From Lachnospiraceae bacterium (lineage in GTDB: Bacteria; Bacillota; Clostridia; Lachnospirales; Lachnospiraceae), in assembly GCA_902362715.1 (NCBI GenBank), contig CABIXN010000007.1:82168-146167 (forward strand): 64,000 nucleotides of DNA, read 5' to 3'. The position numbers and the translations under genes are program-made. The notes under the pieces are model-generated. The model saw only the letters and a list, made by a program, of their open reading frames with translations, was not told the origin of the DNA and made no database searches. This document shows positions 15,319-25,484 of the stretch, piece by piece (positions within the stretch are counted from its first letter, which is position 1; every line of letters begins with the position of its first letter).

Positions 15319-18300
15319 ATGAAAAACACAACAATCAAACCATTCAAAAAGGTTCTGGTGGCGAACCGGGGCGAAATCGCCATCCGAGTATTCCGGGCTT
15401 TAAATGAGCTTGGGATTACAACCGTCGGTATTTTTTCCAAGGAAGACCGCTATGCGCTTTTCCGTACAAAAGCAGATGAGGCTTATCCGTTAAATCCGGA
15501 AAAAGGTCCCATTGATGCTTATCTTGATATCGACACCATTATTAAAATTGCATTGTCCGCAAATGTGGACGCAATTCATCCGGGGTATGGCTTTTTATCA
15601 GAAAATCCTGATTTTGTAGACGCCTGCGAAAAAAACGGCATTGTTTTCATTGGTCCTTCCAGCGATATTATGAACGCTATGGGAGATAAAATTTCTTCCA
15701 AGCAGATGGCCATTGATGCAGAAGTACCGATTATTCCAGGTGTGGACCATGCCATTAAAGAATATGACGAAGCTGCAAAAATCGCAGCGCAGGTTGGTTT
15801 TCCAATTATGCTGAAAGCCTCAAACGGCGGCGGCGGACGCGGTATGCGTATCGTCAACTGCATGGAAGACCTTGGCAGAGAATTTGAAGAAGCAAAAAAT
15901 GAATCCAAAAAAGCATTTGGCGATGACAAGATTTTTATTGAAAAATATCTTCGCAGTCCAAAACATATTGAGGTTCAGATCCTTGGGGACAACTACGGCA
16001 ATGTAGTACACCTCTTTGACCGCGACTGTTCCGTACAGCGCCGTCACCAGAAAGTTGTTGAGTACGCTCCTGCTTTTTCTGTTCCGGAACAGACAAGACA
16101 GATCATCTTTGACAGCGCCATCCGTCTTGCAAAAAAAGTAGGCTACCGAAATGCCGGCACGCTGGAATTTCTTGTAGATGCTGACAATCATCCGTATTTT
16201 ATCGAGATGAATCCACGTATTCAGGTGGAGCATACCGTCAGCGAAATGGTTACGGGAATTGATCTGGTGCAGTCTCAGATTCTGATCGCAGAAGGCTATC
16301 CGCTGGATTCAAAAGAAATCAGTATATCTTCTCAGGATTCCATCCACTGCAATGGATATTCTATCCAGACCCGTGTTACAACCGAGGATCCCAGTAATAA
16401 CTTCCTTCCTGATACGGGAGAGATTACCGTATACCGTTCCGGTTCCGGAAATGGTATCCGTCTGGACGGCGGAAACGCTTACACAGGCGCAGTGATTTCC
16501 CCATACTATGACAGTCTTCTTGTAAAGGCCATCTCACATGACCGTACCTTTGAAGGCGCCGTACGCAAGTCCATCCGGGCAATGCGGGAAATGAGAATCC
16601 GCGGTGTCAAAACGAATATTCCGTTTCTGATCAATGTCTTGAATCACTCTAAATTCGTAAATGGACAGTGCTACACTACTTTTATCGAAGAAACTCCGGA
16701 ATTATTCCAGTTAGAGCGGGGACAGGACCGGGCAACCAAGATTATTGAATTCCTGGGTGATAAAATTGTAAATTCCACCACAGGGCCAAAAGGTTTTTAT
16801 GAAAACCGGGTGCTTCCAAAATATGACAGAACTGCTCCTGTATACGGCGCCAGAGATGAATTTTTAAAACTGGGCGCTGAAGGATTTATGCAGAAAATAA
16901 AAAATGATAAAAAACTGTATGTCACAGATACTACTATGCGTGATGCACAGCAGTCTCTGATGGCAACCCGCATGAGAACCAAAGACCTCTGCGGCGCCGC
17001 TTACGCTACCAACGCATTTATGCAGAATGCATTTTCTGTGGAAGCCTGGGGCGGGGCAACCTATGATACTGCATACCGTTTTCTGAAAGAATCACCCTGG
17101 AAACGTCTGACGCTGTTAAGAGAAAGAATGCCAAACACACTGATTCAGATGCTGCTGCGGGCATCCAACGCAGTTGGATACAGCAACTATCCGGATAATG
17201 TGGTAAAAGAATTTATCCGCATTTCTGCAGAACACGGCATTGATGTATTCCGTGTATTCGATAGTTTAAACTGGGTGGAGAACATGAAGATGCCTATTGA
17301 GGAATCTTTAAAGACCGGTAAAATTGTAGAGGGTACGATCTGCTACACCGGAGATATTACAAGCCCGTCTGAAACCAAATATACACTGGATTACTATGTG
17401 AAAAAAGCTCTGGAACTGGAGGCTTTAGGATGCCACGCAATTGCCATCAAGGATATGGCGGGCCTGTTAAAACCTCTGGCTGCAAAAAAACTTGTAACAG
17501 CCTTAAAAGATGAATTAAACGTTCCTCTGCATTTACATACACACGATTCCACAGGAAACGGCGTAAGCTCTGTATTAATGGCCGCTGAAGCAGGTGTTGA
17601 TATTGTGGACCTTGCAATTGAATCCATGTCCTCTCTCACCAGCCAGCCATCCATGAACGCTGTTACAGAAGCCCTTCGCGGCACCCAGCGCGATACCGGA
17701 CTGGATTTTGAACAGCTGGATGAATTAAGCCGCTACTATGGCAGAATCCGTAAAGTTTACGCTGCTTTTGAAAGTGATATGAAAGCTCCAAATGCGGAAA
17801 TCTACAAATATGAAATTCCCGGCGGACAGTATTCAAACCTTTTAGCTCAGGTTACCAGCATGGGATCTGCCGATGACTTTGAATCAATTAAGTCTCTGTA
17901 TAAAGATGCCAACGATCTCCTTGGAAATATTGTTAAAGTTACCCCAACTTCCAAGGCGGTAGGCGATCTGGCAATCTTCATGTTTAAAAATAATCTGACT
18001 AAGGAAAATATTCTCACAGCCGGCGCAGGACTTTCCTATCCGGACTCTGTAGTTGATTACTTTAAAGGCATGATGGGACAGCCGGACGGCGGTTTCCCTG
18101 CAGCCCTTCAGAAAATTGTCCTGAAAGATATTGAACCATTAACAGAGCGCCCAGGCAGACTTCTTCCTCCGGAAGATCTAGAAGCAATTAAAAAGCACCT
18201 GATCGAAAAGTACCATTATGAAGATAAGAGTGAAGAAGTCATGCAGCAAAAAGCCATCAGCTATGCATTATATCCGAAAGTATATGAAGATTACTGCGAC

Positions 18301-18789
18301 CATTTTGAAATGTATAATGATGTCACCCGTCTGGAAAGTCATGTATATTTCTATGGACTGCGCAAAGGAGAAGAAACTTATCTGACACTGGGCGAAGGAA
18401 AAGAAGTCCTGATTAAATATCTTGAAGCAAGCGATCCGGATGTACACGGAATCCGCACTTTAAGCTTCCAGGTAAACGGTTCCATCCGTACGGTCCGGGT
18501 TCAGGATAAGAATCTTGAAATCAAAGCTGACCAGAAGCTGAAAGCGGATAAATCCAATCCATGCCACCTTGGCTCTTCCATTCCTGGAACAGTTGGAAAA
18601 GTCCTTGTAAAAGAAGGCGACAAAGTTACAGAGAATATGCCTTTGATGACAGTGGAAGCTATGAAGATGGAAACAACCGTTGTATCAAAAGTAAACGGCA
18701 GCGTAGATAAGATTTATGTTTCTGCCGGTGACAGCGTAAATCAGGATGATTTACTTGTATCCTTTATCATTGAGGAAGAGGCGGAATAA
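15319..18789 (+). CDS. pyc: Pyruvate carboxylase
   Basis: This enzyme carboxylates pyruvate to oxaloacetate with ATP and bicarbonate (anaplerosis). The 1156-aa protein is a full-length single chain. It has a biotin carboxylase domain (about 8-460; ATP loop KASNGGGGRGMRIV, EMNPRIQVEHTVSE), a carboxyltransferase domain (about 535-800; TTMRDAQQSLMATR, IAIKDMAGLLKP, HLHTHDSTGNG), a PYC/OADA linker, and a C-terminal biotinyl domain with Lys1116 in EAMKMET. It is monocistronic with its own promoter and leader and is followed by a bidirectional terminator. Confidence 0.98.
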   Translation: MKNTTIKPFKKVLVANRGEIAIRVFRALNELGITTVGIFSKEDRYALFRTKADEAYPLNPEKGPIDAYLDIDTIIKIALSANVDAIHPGYGFLSENPDFVDACEKNGIVFIGPSSDIMNAMGDKISSKQMAIDAEVPIIPGVDHAIKEYDEAAKIAAQVGFPIMLKASNGGGGRGMRIVNCMEDLGREFEEAKNESKKAFGDDKIFIEKYLRSPKHIEVQILGDNYGNVVHLFDRDCSVQRRHQKVVEYAPAFSVPEQTRQIIFDSAIRLAKKVGYRNAGTLEFLVDADNHPYFIEMNPRIQVEHTVSEMVTGIDLVQSQILIAEGYPLDSKEISISSQDSIHCNGYSIQTRVTTEDPSNNFLPDTGEITVYRSGSGNGIRLDGGNAYTGAVISPYYDSLLVKAISHDRTFEGAVRKSIRAMREMRIRGVKTNIPFLINVLNHSKFVNGQCYTTFIEETPELFQLERGQDRATKIIEFLGDKIVNSTTGPKGFYENRVLPKYDRTAPVYGARDEFLKLGAEGFMQKIKNDKKLYVTDTTMRDAQQSLMATRMRTKDLCGAAYATNAFMQNAFSVEAWGGATYDTAYRFLKESPWKRLTLLRERMPNTLIQMLLRASNAVGYSNYPDNVVKEFIRISAEHGIDVFRVFDSLNWVENMKMPIEESLKTGKIVEGTICYTGDITSPSETKYTLDYYVKKALELEALGCHAIAIKDMAGLLKPLAAKKLVTALKDELNVPLHLHTHDSTGNGVSSVLMAAEAGVDIVDLAIESMSSLTSQPSMNAVTEALRGTQRDTGLDFEQLDELSRYYGRIRKVYAAFESDMKAPNAEIYKYEIPGGQYSNLLAQVTSMGSADDFESIKSLYKDANDLLGNIVKVTPTSKAVGDLAIFMFKNNLTKENILTAGAGLSYPDSVVDYFKGMMGQPDGGFPAALQKIVLKDIEPLTERPGRLLPPEDLEAIKKHLIEKYHYEDKSEEVMQQKAISYALYPKVYEDYCDHFEMYNDVTRLESHVYFYGLRKGEETYLTLGEGKEVLIKYLEASDPDVHGIRTLSFQVNGSIRTVRVQDKNLEIKADQKLKADKSNPCHLGSSIPGTVGKVLVKEGDKVTENMPLMTVEAMKMETTVVSKVNGSVDKIYVSAGDSVNQDDLLVSFIIEEEAE

Positions 18790-18827
18790 ACCTACATTAC
18801 CGGAGATGTTTATAAACAATACTTTTT

Positions 18828-18857
18828 GATTCTGCGGGAAATATTTCCTGCAGAATC
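18828..18857. repeat. 30-bp palindrome after pyc
   Basis: GATTCTGCGGGAAAT is followed directly by its near-perfect reverse complement (one mismatch). There is no U-tract. It lies 38 bp after the pyc stop and 65 bp before the terminator. It may be an mRNA 3'-end stabilising hairpin. Confidence 0.5.
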
Positions 18858-18921
18858 TGATACCAAAAACAATACAAACAAATCGTTAATCAAACAATTT
18901 CTTACATACCAAAAAAGCAAA

Positions 18922-18963
18922 AAGAAATTCCCTGTCAGCCACCCGGCCGGCAGGGAATTTCTT
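18922..18963. terminator. Bidirectional terminator between pyc and the ABC permease gene
   Basis: The perfect 13-bp stem AAGAAATTCCCTG / CAGGGAATTTCTT is flanked by A- and T-rich runs on both sides and lies between convergent genes. Confidence 0.9.
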
Positions 18964-18975
18964 TTCCTGTTATAC

Positions 18976-21672
18976 CTAAATATTTTCTGCCTTCAGCGCA
19001 TCTATCAGATTTTCCTTCTGAAGTCTTTTCACCGCAAACCTTGCTGTTAAAAACACAATCACAAATACAGATATAACCGCAATGAGTACGGATTTCCCTG
19101 GTATTACAAAATATGCGTCTACAGCCTGCAGCACCAGCACATACATACAAAGCGTCCCAAGAAATGCAATGGGGATTCCAAAGATCAGCGACCGGACACC
19201 GTATAAAATGCATTCATAGCGCAGCATATTCCGGATTCCTTTTTTGGTGATTCCTATACTGGCAAGCATTGCAAAATCCCGTTTTCTGAGAGCAATATTT
19301 GTGGACAGCGTATGAAAGACATTTGCCACGGCAATCAGCGAAATCATAATAATAAATCCATAAGAAAATACATTAATAATGATCAGAAGATTCTGATTCG
19401 TCTCATCATCCGCCACCCGGTCATAAATATTCAGATCTCCGGAAGGCAGGCCGGCGTTTGAGAGCACTTTTTTCATTTCTGCTGTCAGTGTCTCATGATT
19501 ATCGGTCTTAAAATAACAGGTAACACTGCCTCCTAACTCCCGGGGAGCTGCTGAATAAGGATAAATCATCAGCACCGTGCCTCTGTCTGTGGGAACCCCA
19601 AGAGGCGCTTCGCTGACAAGATCTCCAATCTGCACCTTCTCATACTCAGCCGGAATCTTCACCTCATTTAAAAGATTTCCCTGCTGATCATACTCTTCCT
19701 GTTCCCCTTCCCGCACATAATAATACATATACTGCCAGGTACCGTCCTCTCCAATCTCCATTCCGCCTCCCACATTATTGTATCCCTTCTTTTCCGGGAC
19801 CGCCTTTACCTTTAAAACAGAGGTGACATCCTGTTTAAAATATTCAAACTGATAGGTGATTCTGCTGTCATTTTCCCACAGTGTCTGCTTTCCGGTATTA
19901 TATACAACAGCAGGGGGATTGTCAGAGTTTAGATATTTTTTCGTTTCCAGTCCCTGCTCCTTTAAAAACGCCTCATATGCGGTATCCTCAAGATAAAACT
20001 TATATGCGGTAAATGCAAGACCTGAATCTTTAACATCATCCGTAAAACCTCCTGCTGCCTGCTGAAACTTAACCTGGCTTTCTGCCAGATCATCTGGCAG
20101 AATCACGATATCACAAATATCACTGCTGCTGTAAGCCATCTCCTTTGTTTCAGAAAGATTTGAAAGCACATTAAGCGTTTCCTGCTGATATTCCGGCATT
20201 TGATACCAGAGATCATAATTGGATGTTACCACACTTACACTTACTACCGACCTTAAATACATGGTAAAACTGCTGACAGATAAAAACAGAATAATACTCA
20301 AAGCCAGAGAAGCAATGGTCGTCCGGTATTTTTTTCTGCTTCTGATAAAATATTTTCTTCCAAGCATCCCTTCTAGTCCAAATACCTTTAAAAACAGCCG
20401 GGAGGTTTTCACACTTTTATTCTGATTCGTGATATCATTCTGCTGGCGGATGGCCTCAATGGCTGTTACTCTGGCTGCTCTTCTGGCAGGAATCCACACC
20501 GAAATAAATACTGTGCACAGGGTGATTCCTGCAGCAAGCAGTATTGAAATCAATGAAACGTGAAGTGTCACATCATAAGGAGACTCCAGCAGACTGTGAA
20601 ATTTATCTCCGATAAAATGAAAGGTGATTCCCATACCTGCCAGCCCCAGACAGATGCCCAGAGGGATTCCGGCAAGTGAAACAAATCCCGCCTCCCAGAA
20701 AACACTTTGTTTAATCTGCCTCTTTGTTGCGCCAATAGAAGACAGCAGGCCAAACTGTTTGGTCCGTTCGCTGACGGAAATAGAAAAAGCGCTGTAAATA
20801 AGGGAAATGGATCCTGTCAAAACTAAAATACCAAATATCACCGCAAAACCATATATAATAACAGACCAGTTAGAAAACTTGATTACCCCGGCAAACATCA
20901 AAAGATTCCAGTTTTGTTCCACAGAATAATCTGCCAGCTGATGCCGCTCAATATAGGCATCCATAAGTTTGCCCGGATTTTTAATATTCAGATACAAATC
21001 ATATCCATCTGTTTTAGAAACCAGCTGTTGGGAATAGGTTAATGCCGTATAGCCCGGTGCTGTATACCCTTCAAATTCCGGCCGTTCATAAATTCCAACT
21101 ACCTGATATGTTTTATTTCCGGTCTTTTCTAAGTTTTCTTTGCCGTCTCCATACCAGGCATCATCCTGAGTTAATTTTTCACCCAGGACAGATTTCCGGT
21201 CTCCCAGCTTTAGGGAAAGGGTATCTCCATTTTTATATACAACATTCCCATTATAGTTTAAATGCTCCGGAATCAGAATTTCTCCATCATTTTCCGGCAT
21301 CCGTCCGGACACCAGATGCACCGGCATAATATCAAAAAACGTCTGGTCTGCCGCCGCAACATACAAATACGGTTTATATTCATTCTCACTGTCAATAAAA
21401 GCATATCCAACATAACGGGCCGCTGCTGCATATACCGTTTCATCATCCTGCTTACATTCCTCTAGTACATCACTCCCCGCATTGGGCACATGCAGATAAT
21501 AATTGCCATCCCTGTATATATAGGTCTTTTCCATATAAGAAAACAGGCTTGTACAAAAGGATACCAGAGCCGTAAACAAAGCCGCCGACAGCAAAACTCC
21601 CACAATCGTTACTCCGGTCCGCATACGGTTTTCTTTCATGGTTTTAAAGGTTACTTTCTGAAAAACATTCAT
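18976..21672 (-). CDS. ABC transporter permease with two FtsX domains
   Basis: The 898-aa membrane protein has an N-terminal TM, a large extracytoplasmic domain (about 45-265), a first FtsX-type TM block (about 270-400; SERTKQFGLLSSIGATKRQI), a second TM and large outer domain (about 450-770), and a C-terminal FtsX block (about 780-890; RKRDFAMLASIGITKKGIR). It overlaps the ATPase gene by 4 nt. With the adjacent two-component genes this forms a sensor/exporter module like those that detect and resist cell-envelope-active peptides. The substrate is not known. Confidence 0.9.
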   Translation of the reverse strand: MNVFQKVTFKTMKENRMRTGVTIVGVLLSAALFTALVSFCTSLFSYMEKTYIYRDGNYYLHVPNAGSDVLEECKQDDETVYAAAARYVGYAFIDSENEYKPYLYVAAADQTFFDIMPVHLVSGRMPENDGEILIPEHLNYNGNVVYKNGDTLSLKLGDRKSVLGEKLTQDDAWYGDGKENLEKTGNKTYQVVGIYERPEFEGYTAPGYTALTYSQQLVSKTDGYDLYLNIKNPGKLMDAYIERHQLADYSVEQNWNLLMFAGVIKFSNWSVIIYGFAVIFGILVLTGSISLIYSAFSISVSERTKQFGLLSSIGATKRQIKQSVFWEAGFVSLAGIPLGICLGLAGMGITFHFIGDKFHSLLESPYDVTLHVSLISILLAAGITLCTVFISVWIPARRAARVTAIEAIRQQNDITNQNKSVKTSRLFLKVFGLEGMLGRKYFIRSRKKYRTTIASLALSIILFLSVSSFTMYLRSVVSVSVVTSNYDLWYQMPEYQQETLNVLSNLSETKEMAYSSSDICDIVILPDDLAESQVKFQQAAGGFTDDVKDSGLAFTAYKFYLEDTAYEAFLKEQGLETKKYLNSDNPPAVVYNTGKQTLWENDSRITYQFEYFKQDVTSVLKVKAVPEKKGYNNVGGGMEIGEDGTWQYMYYYVREGEQEEYDQQGNLLNEVKIPAEYEKVQIGDLVSEAPLGVPTDRGTVLMIYPYSAAPRELGGSVTCYFKTDNHETLTAEMKKVLSNAGLPSGDLNIYDRVADDETNQNLLIIINVFSYGFIIMISLIAVANVFHTLSTNIALRKRDFAMLASIGITKKGIRNMLRYECILYGVRSLIFGIPIAFLGTLCMYVLVLQAVDAYFVIPGKSVLIAVISVFVIVFLTARFAVKRLQKENLIDALKAENI

Positions 21673-22352
21673 CTGCCCATCACCTCATCCCGGGTAATTT
21701 TCCCATCTTCAATTGCAATCATGCGGTCTGCCTGAAGGGCAATATTTTCATCGTGGGTGATCATGATAAGCGTCTGCTGATATTTTACATTTGACAGCTT
21801 CAGCAGTTCTACAATTTCCTGGCTATTGCGGGAATCCAGATTTCCGGTAGGCTCATCTGCCAGAACAACCGCCGGGGCATTCATCAGCGCTCTCCCGATA
21901 GATACTCTCTGCTGCTGACCTCCGGAAAGCTGGTTTGGAAGATGATTCTCTCTGCCTTTCAGTCCCAGAATATCTGTTAGCTCCCCAAGGCGCTCCTGAT
22001 TAATATCTCTTCCGTCCATCAGCACCGGCAGCGTCATATTTTCCATTACATTTAAAACCGGAATCAGATTATAAAACTGATAAATCAGCCCCACTTCCCT
22101 GCGCCTGAAAACCGCCAGCTGCTCATCTGTCCCCCCATAAATATCCTGACCATTCATAAAAACTTTTCCGGATGTGGGCTTATCTACACCTCCCAGAATA
22201 TGAAGCAGCGTAGACTTTCCGGAGCCCGACGGGCCTATAATAGAGATAAATTCTCCTTTGTTTACAGAAAAAGAAATACCGTCCAGCGCCTTTACTGTAT
22301 TGGTTCCCTCTCCATAATATTTCTTAAGATTTTCAACTCTGAGAATTTCCAT
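21669..22352 (-). CDS. ABC transporter ATP-binding protein (MacB/BceA type)
   Basis: The 227-aa cytoplasmic ATPase partners the FtsX-type permease. Walker A GPSGSGKST is at 40-48, the signature LSGGQQQR at 142-149 and Walker B VVLADEPTG at 162-170, followed by NLDS; the switch His is in MITHDENIA. It overlaps the permease start by 4 nt (ATGA). A perfect inverted repeat about 70 bp upstream is a likely response-regulator site. Confidence 0.96.
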   Translation of the reverse strand: MEILRVENLKKYYGEGTNTVKALDGISFSVNKGEFISIIGPSGSGKSTLLHILGGVDKPTSGKVFMNGQDIYGGTDEQLAVFRRREVGLIYQFYNLIPVLNVMENMTLPVLMDGRDINQERLGELTDILGLKGRENHLPNQLSGGQQQRVSIGRALMNAPAVVLADEPTGNLDSRNSQEIVELLKLSNVKYQQTLIMITHDENIALQADRMIAIEDGKITRDEVMGR

Positions 22353-22422
22353 GAAAACTCTTCTCCTTTTTCTTTTCTGCTCTCAGCATAACAGGCTCAA
22401 ATGACGTCCCGATGACTTTTAA

Positions 22423-22438
22423 GTGACAGAATTGTCAC
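22423..22438 (-). promoter_or_regulatory. Inverted repeat upstream of the ABC genes (likely response-regulator operator)
   Basis: GTGACA-4nt-TGTCAC is a perfect inverted repeat in the 172-bp gap between the kinase and ATPase genes. Half-site-like ATGAC motifs follow at 22401 and 22412. The position upstream of the transporter of a linked two-component system fits autogenous induction of the pump by the response regulator. Confidence 0.6.
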
Positions 22439-22524
22439 ATATCATATCCATCAAAAAACAGCGCCCCATCCCTGCCCCGGGCCTTACACTCCACAGTTCT
22501 TATTATGAAATCTTCTGGAACTTT

Positions 22525-23526
22525 TTATATCACACTCTTATAAAATTTAATGGTAAACAAAGCCCCTTTGTCTTTTTGATTTTCCGCTTTAATAATTCCG
22601 TCCTGACGTACAATAATCATCCTGGCCAGCGCCAGACCAATCCCAATACTCTGGCTGCCAGCATTTTTTCCCTTATAGAACCGTTCAAACAGATGCGGCA
22701 GATCCTCTGTATCAAATCCTTCTCCGGTATCCGAAATCAATATCTCTGAATACAGTGCATTCTCTCTGGCAGTTACACTGATTTTACCTCCTGCAGGCAC
22801 ATGCTCCGTACAGTTTTTCAGAATATTTCCCACAGCTTCTGCAGTCCACATAAAATCTCCGCAGAAATTGCCTGACAAATTCAGCAAAAGCTCCTGTTCT
22901 CTTAATTCCATGGAAATCAAAAGGGGTTCGGCTGCTTTTTCTATTAATCGTTTTAGAGAAATTTCCTGCTTTTCAAGCTCCACGGTTCCGGCATCTAACC
23001 TTGCTGCTTTTAATAAAGCTGAAATCTGCCACTCAATCCGCTCAAGAAGCTGACTCATCTCCATAAGCTTTACCCGCCGGTCTTCTTTTGTAAGCTCCTG
23101 ACTGCGCATAGAAACTGTCAACAGGTTCAGCGCAGTCAGAGGCGTCCGAATCTGGTGGGATATATCGGCAATGGAATCTGCCAGCAGAATTTTATCTTTT
23201 TTCAGCTGCTCTGCCTGCTCCCGCAGCCTGACAGTAAGCTTTACTACTTCGTTTCTTAAAAGACTTAATTCCCCCTCCTGATAGTCTGAAAAACATATCT
23301 GTTCCTCTCCGTGGAGCACAGCGTCCACACGGGAGACAAACGCTTCCATATGCCGATAACGCTTTTTCATTTCCATAAGATATAATACGATAAACACGGC
23401 ACCCAGAATGCAGATTAAAAAGCCCGATTCTCTGCAAAGCAAAAACCCCAGGACAGCAGCACCTGATGATAAAACACAATATAAAATCAGATGATTTCTC
23501 ACCTGCGCATTCCTTAGCAATTTCAT
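22525..23526 (-). CDS. Sensor histidine kinase, intramembrane-sensing type
   Basis: The 333-aa protein has only two adjacent TM helices (about 12-30 and 34-52) and almost no extracytoplasmic loop. The HisKA domain has His124 (SIADISHQIRTPLTAL), and the HATPase domain has VGNILKNCTEH and DTGEGFD motifs. This architecture matches kinases that sense through a partner ABC transporter. It is 3 nt downstream of the response regulator gene and upstream of that transporter. Confidence 0.94.
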   Translation of the reverse strand: MKLLRNAQVRNHLILYCVLSSGAAVLGFLLCRESGFLICILGAVFIVLYLMEMKKRYRHMEAFVSRVDAVLHGEEQICFSDYQEGELSLLRNEVVKLTVRLREQAEQLKKDKILLADSIADISHQIRTPLTALNLLTVSMRSQELTKEDRRVKLMEMSQLLERIEWQISALLKAARLDAGTVELEKQEISLKRLIEKAAEPLLISMELREQELLLNLSGNFCGDFMWTAEAVGNILKNCTEHVPAGGKISVTARENALYSEILISDTGEGFDTEDLPHLFERFYKGKNAGSQSIGIGLALARMIIVRQDGIIKAENQKDKGALFTIKFYKSVI

Positions 23527-23529
23527 GTC

Positions 23530-24201
23530 CTATTCTCCTATTCTATATCCCAGCCCGCGTACAGTTTTTATCATTTCAGGATTCTGAGGATCATCTTCCA
23601 CCTTTTCCCTGAGCCTTTTAATATAAACCGTCAATGTATTATCATTTACAAACTCCCCGGATACATCCCAGATCTCCTCTAAGATTCTGCTTCTGCTCAA
23701 AATCATCCCCTGATTTCCGGCAAACAACAGCAGCAGACGGTACTCTAACGCAGACAGGCTGATTTCTCTGCCATTTTTTAACACACTTCCCTTTTCCGGA
23801 TCAATCCGAAGAGCCCCCATACAGATCACGCTTCTTTTTTTTCCAGTACGCCTAAGCACGCTGCGGATTCTAGATACCAGTTCTCTTGGCCGAAACGGCT
23901 TTGAAATATAATCGTCCGCCCCCAAATCCAGCCCCGTTACTACACTATATTCATCATCAGATGCGGTGAGAAAAATCACTGGCAGATCCATCTCTTTTTT
24001 TATTGCAGAGCAGACAGAAAAACCATTGCCGTCCTGCAGGGATACATCCAGAAGGGCCAGATCATATTCTCTTTCTTTTAATCTGTCAAGAGCTTCTTTC
24101 TGGCCGCAGGCTGTAAAAAGTTCAAATCCCTCTTCCTTTAAAAACTCTGTGAGAGATTTTATAATCCATTTATCATCTTCTACCAGCAGTATTCGCGTCA
24201 T
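23530..24201 (-). CDS. OmpR-family response regulator
   Basis: The 223-aa product has a receiver domain (acidic pocket EDD, phospho-acceptor D52 in LALLDVSLQDG, K in YISKPF) and a winged-helix output domain ending VRGLGYRIGE. The start at 24201 (MTRILLVEDD) is set by GGGGAG 4 nt upstream; the open frame extends to 24225. It is first in an operon with the kinase and probably activates the ABC genes. Confidence 0.95.
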   Translation of the reverse strand: MTRILLVEDDKWIIKSLTEFLKEEGFELFTACGQKEALDRLKEREYDLALLDVSLQDGNGFSVCSAIKKEMDLPVIFLTASDDEYSVVTGLDLGADDYISKPFRPRELVSRIRSVLRRTGKKRSVICMGALRIDPEKGSVLKNGREISLSALEYRLLLLFAGNQGMILSRSRILEEIWDVSGEFVNDNTLTVYIKRLREKVEDDPQNPEMIKTVRGLGYRIGE

Positions 24202-24247
24202 AATTCTCCCCTTTTCATCATCCATTTTTATTCAGTATAACGAAAAT

Positions 24248-24273
24248 GGCTGCAGAATTCAAATTCTGCAGCC
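24248..24273 (-). terminator. Terminator of the purO-AICARFT operon
   Basis: The perfect 12-bp stem GGCTGCAGAATT / AATTCTGCAGCC with a 2-nt loop is followed by ATTTTCG on the minus strand. It lies 24 nt after the stop of the AICAR formyltransferase gene. Confidence 0.75.
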
Positions 24274-24296
24274 ACACACTGTTTCTCTGATTGTTT

Positions 24297-25472
24297 TTAA
24301 TGATGGAACAGACGGATGCCTGTAAAGCACATTGCCATTCCATATTTATTGCAGGTATCAATTACATGATCATCGCGAATTGACCCGCCCGGTTCCGCAA
24401 CATATTTAACGCCGCTTTTATATGCCCGCTCTATATTATCTCCAAAGGGGAAAAATGCATCAGATCCCAGAGCAACATCTGTATTTTTCGCCAGCCACGC
24501 CTTTTTCTCTTCCGGTGTAAATACCGGCGGTTTCACCTTAAAGATTGTCTCCCAGACGCCGTCGGCCAGCACATCCATATACTCCTCACCCATATACACA
24601 TCAATGGCATTGTCTCTGTCTGCCCGTTTAATGCCGGCCACAAACTGAAGGCCCATAACCTGGGGAGACTGGCGCAAAAACCAGTTATCTGCTTTCTGTC
24701 CTGCAAGACGGGTACAGTGAATCCTGGACTGCTGTCCTGCTCCGATTCCAATAGCCTGTCCGCCTTTCGCATAGCATACAGAATTAGACTGTGTATACTT
24801 CAGAGTAATCAAAGCAATCAATAAATCAATCTGGGCAAGTTCCGGAATCTCTTTATTTTCCGTTACAATATTTTTTAGCATATCTTTGTCTATTTTCAGT
24901 TCATTCCGGCCCTGCTCAAAGGTAATTCCAAATACCTCTTTATGCTCCACCGGATTTGGAACATATTCCGGATCTATTTCAATGACATTATATTTTCCGC
25001 CTTTTTTTCCTTTCAGAATCTCTAACGCTTCTGGTTCATATCCGGGCGCAATGACTCCGTCTGATACCTCACGCTTAATAATCTTTGCAGTAGATACATC
25101 GCACACATCTGATAAAGAAATAAAATCTCCAAAGGAAGACATACGGTCCGCACCTCTGGCTCTTGCATAGGCGCAGGCAAGGGGAGATAATTCTCCTAAA
25201 TCATCCACCCAGTATATTTTACTTTCTGTATCAGTCAAAGGAAGTCCTACTGCTGCCCCTGCCGGGGAAACATGTTTAAAGGATGTGGCTGCGGGAAGGC
25301 CTGTTGCCATTTTTAATTCCCGCACCAGCTGCCAGCCATTAAAAGCGTCCAGAAAATTAATATATCCTGGTTTACCGCACAGCACTTTTATTGGAAGCTC
25401 TCCTTCTTCTATATAAATTCTGGATGGTTTCTGGTTTGGATTACATCCGTATTTCAATTCTAATTCATTCAT
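24297..25472 (-). CDS. AICAR formyltransferase (stand-alone PurH C-terminal domain)
   Basis: This enzyme catalyses the penultimate step of purine synthesis, AICAR to FAICAR with 10-formyl-THF. The 391-aa protein matches only the transformylase half of PurH. It has LKYGCNPNQKP at the N-terminus, the catalytic Lys-His pair in TSFKHVSPAGAA (K66, H67), QSNSVCYAKGGQAIGIGAGQQSR and SDAFFPFGDNIE. The missing IMP cyclohydrolase activity is supplied by the PurO-type gene 12 nt upstream. Confidence 0.95.
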   Translation of the reverse strand: MNELELKYGCNPNQKPSRIYIEEGELPIKVLCGKPGYINFLDAFNGWQLVRELKMATGLPAATSFKHVSPAGAAVGLPLTDTESKIYWVDDLGELSPLACAYARARGADRMSSFGDFISLSDVCDVSTAKIIKREVSDGVIAPGYEPEALEILKGKKGGKYNVIEIDPEYVPNPVEHKEVFGITFEQGRNELKIDKDMLKNIVTENKEIPELAQIDLLIALITLKYTQSNSVCYAKGGQAIGIGAGQQSRIHCTRLAGQKADNWFLRQSPQVMGLQFVAGIKRADRDNAIDVYMGEEYMDVLADGVWETIFKVKPPVFTPEEKKAWLAKNTDVALGSDAFFPFGDNIERAYKSGVKYVAEPGGSIRDDHVIDTCNKYGMAMCFTGIRLFHH

Positions 25473-25484
25473 CTGTATGCCCCC

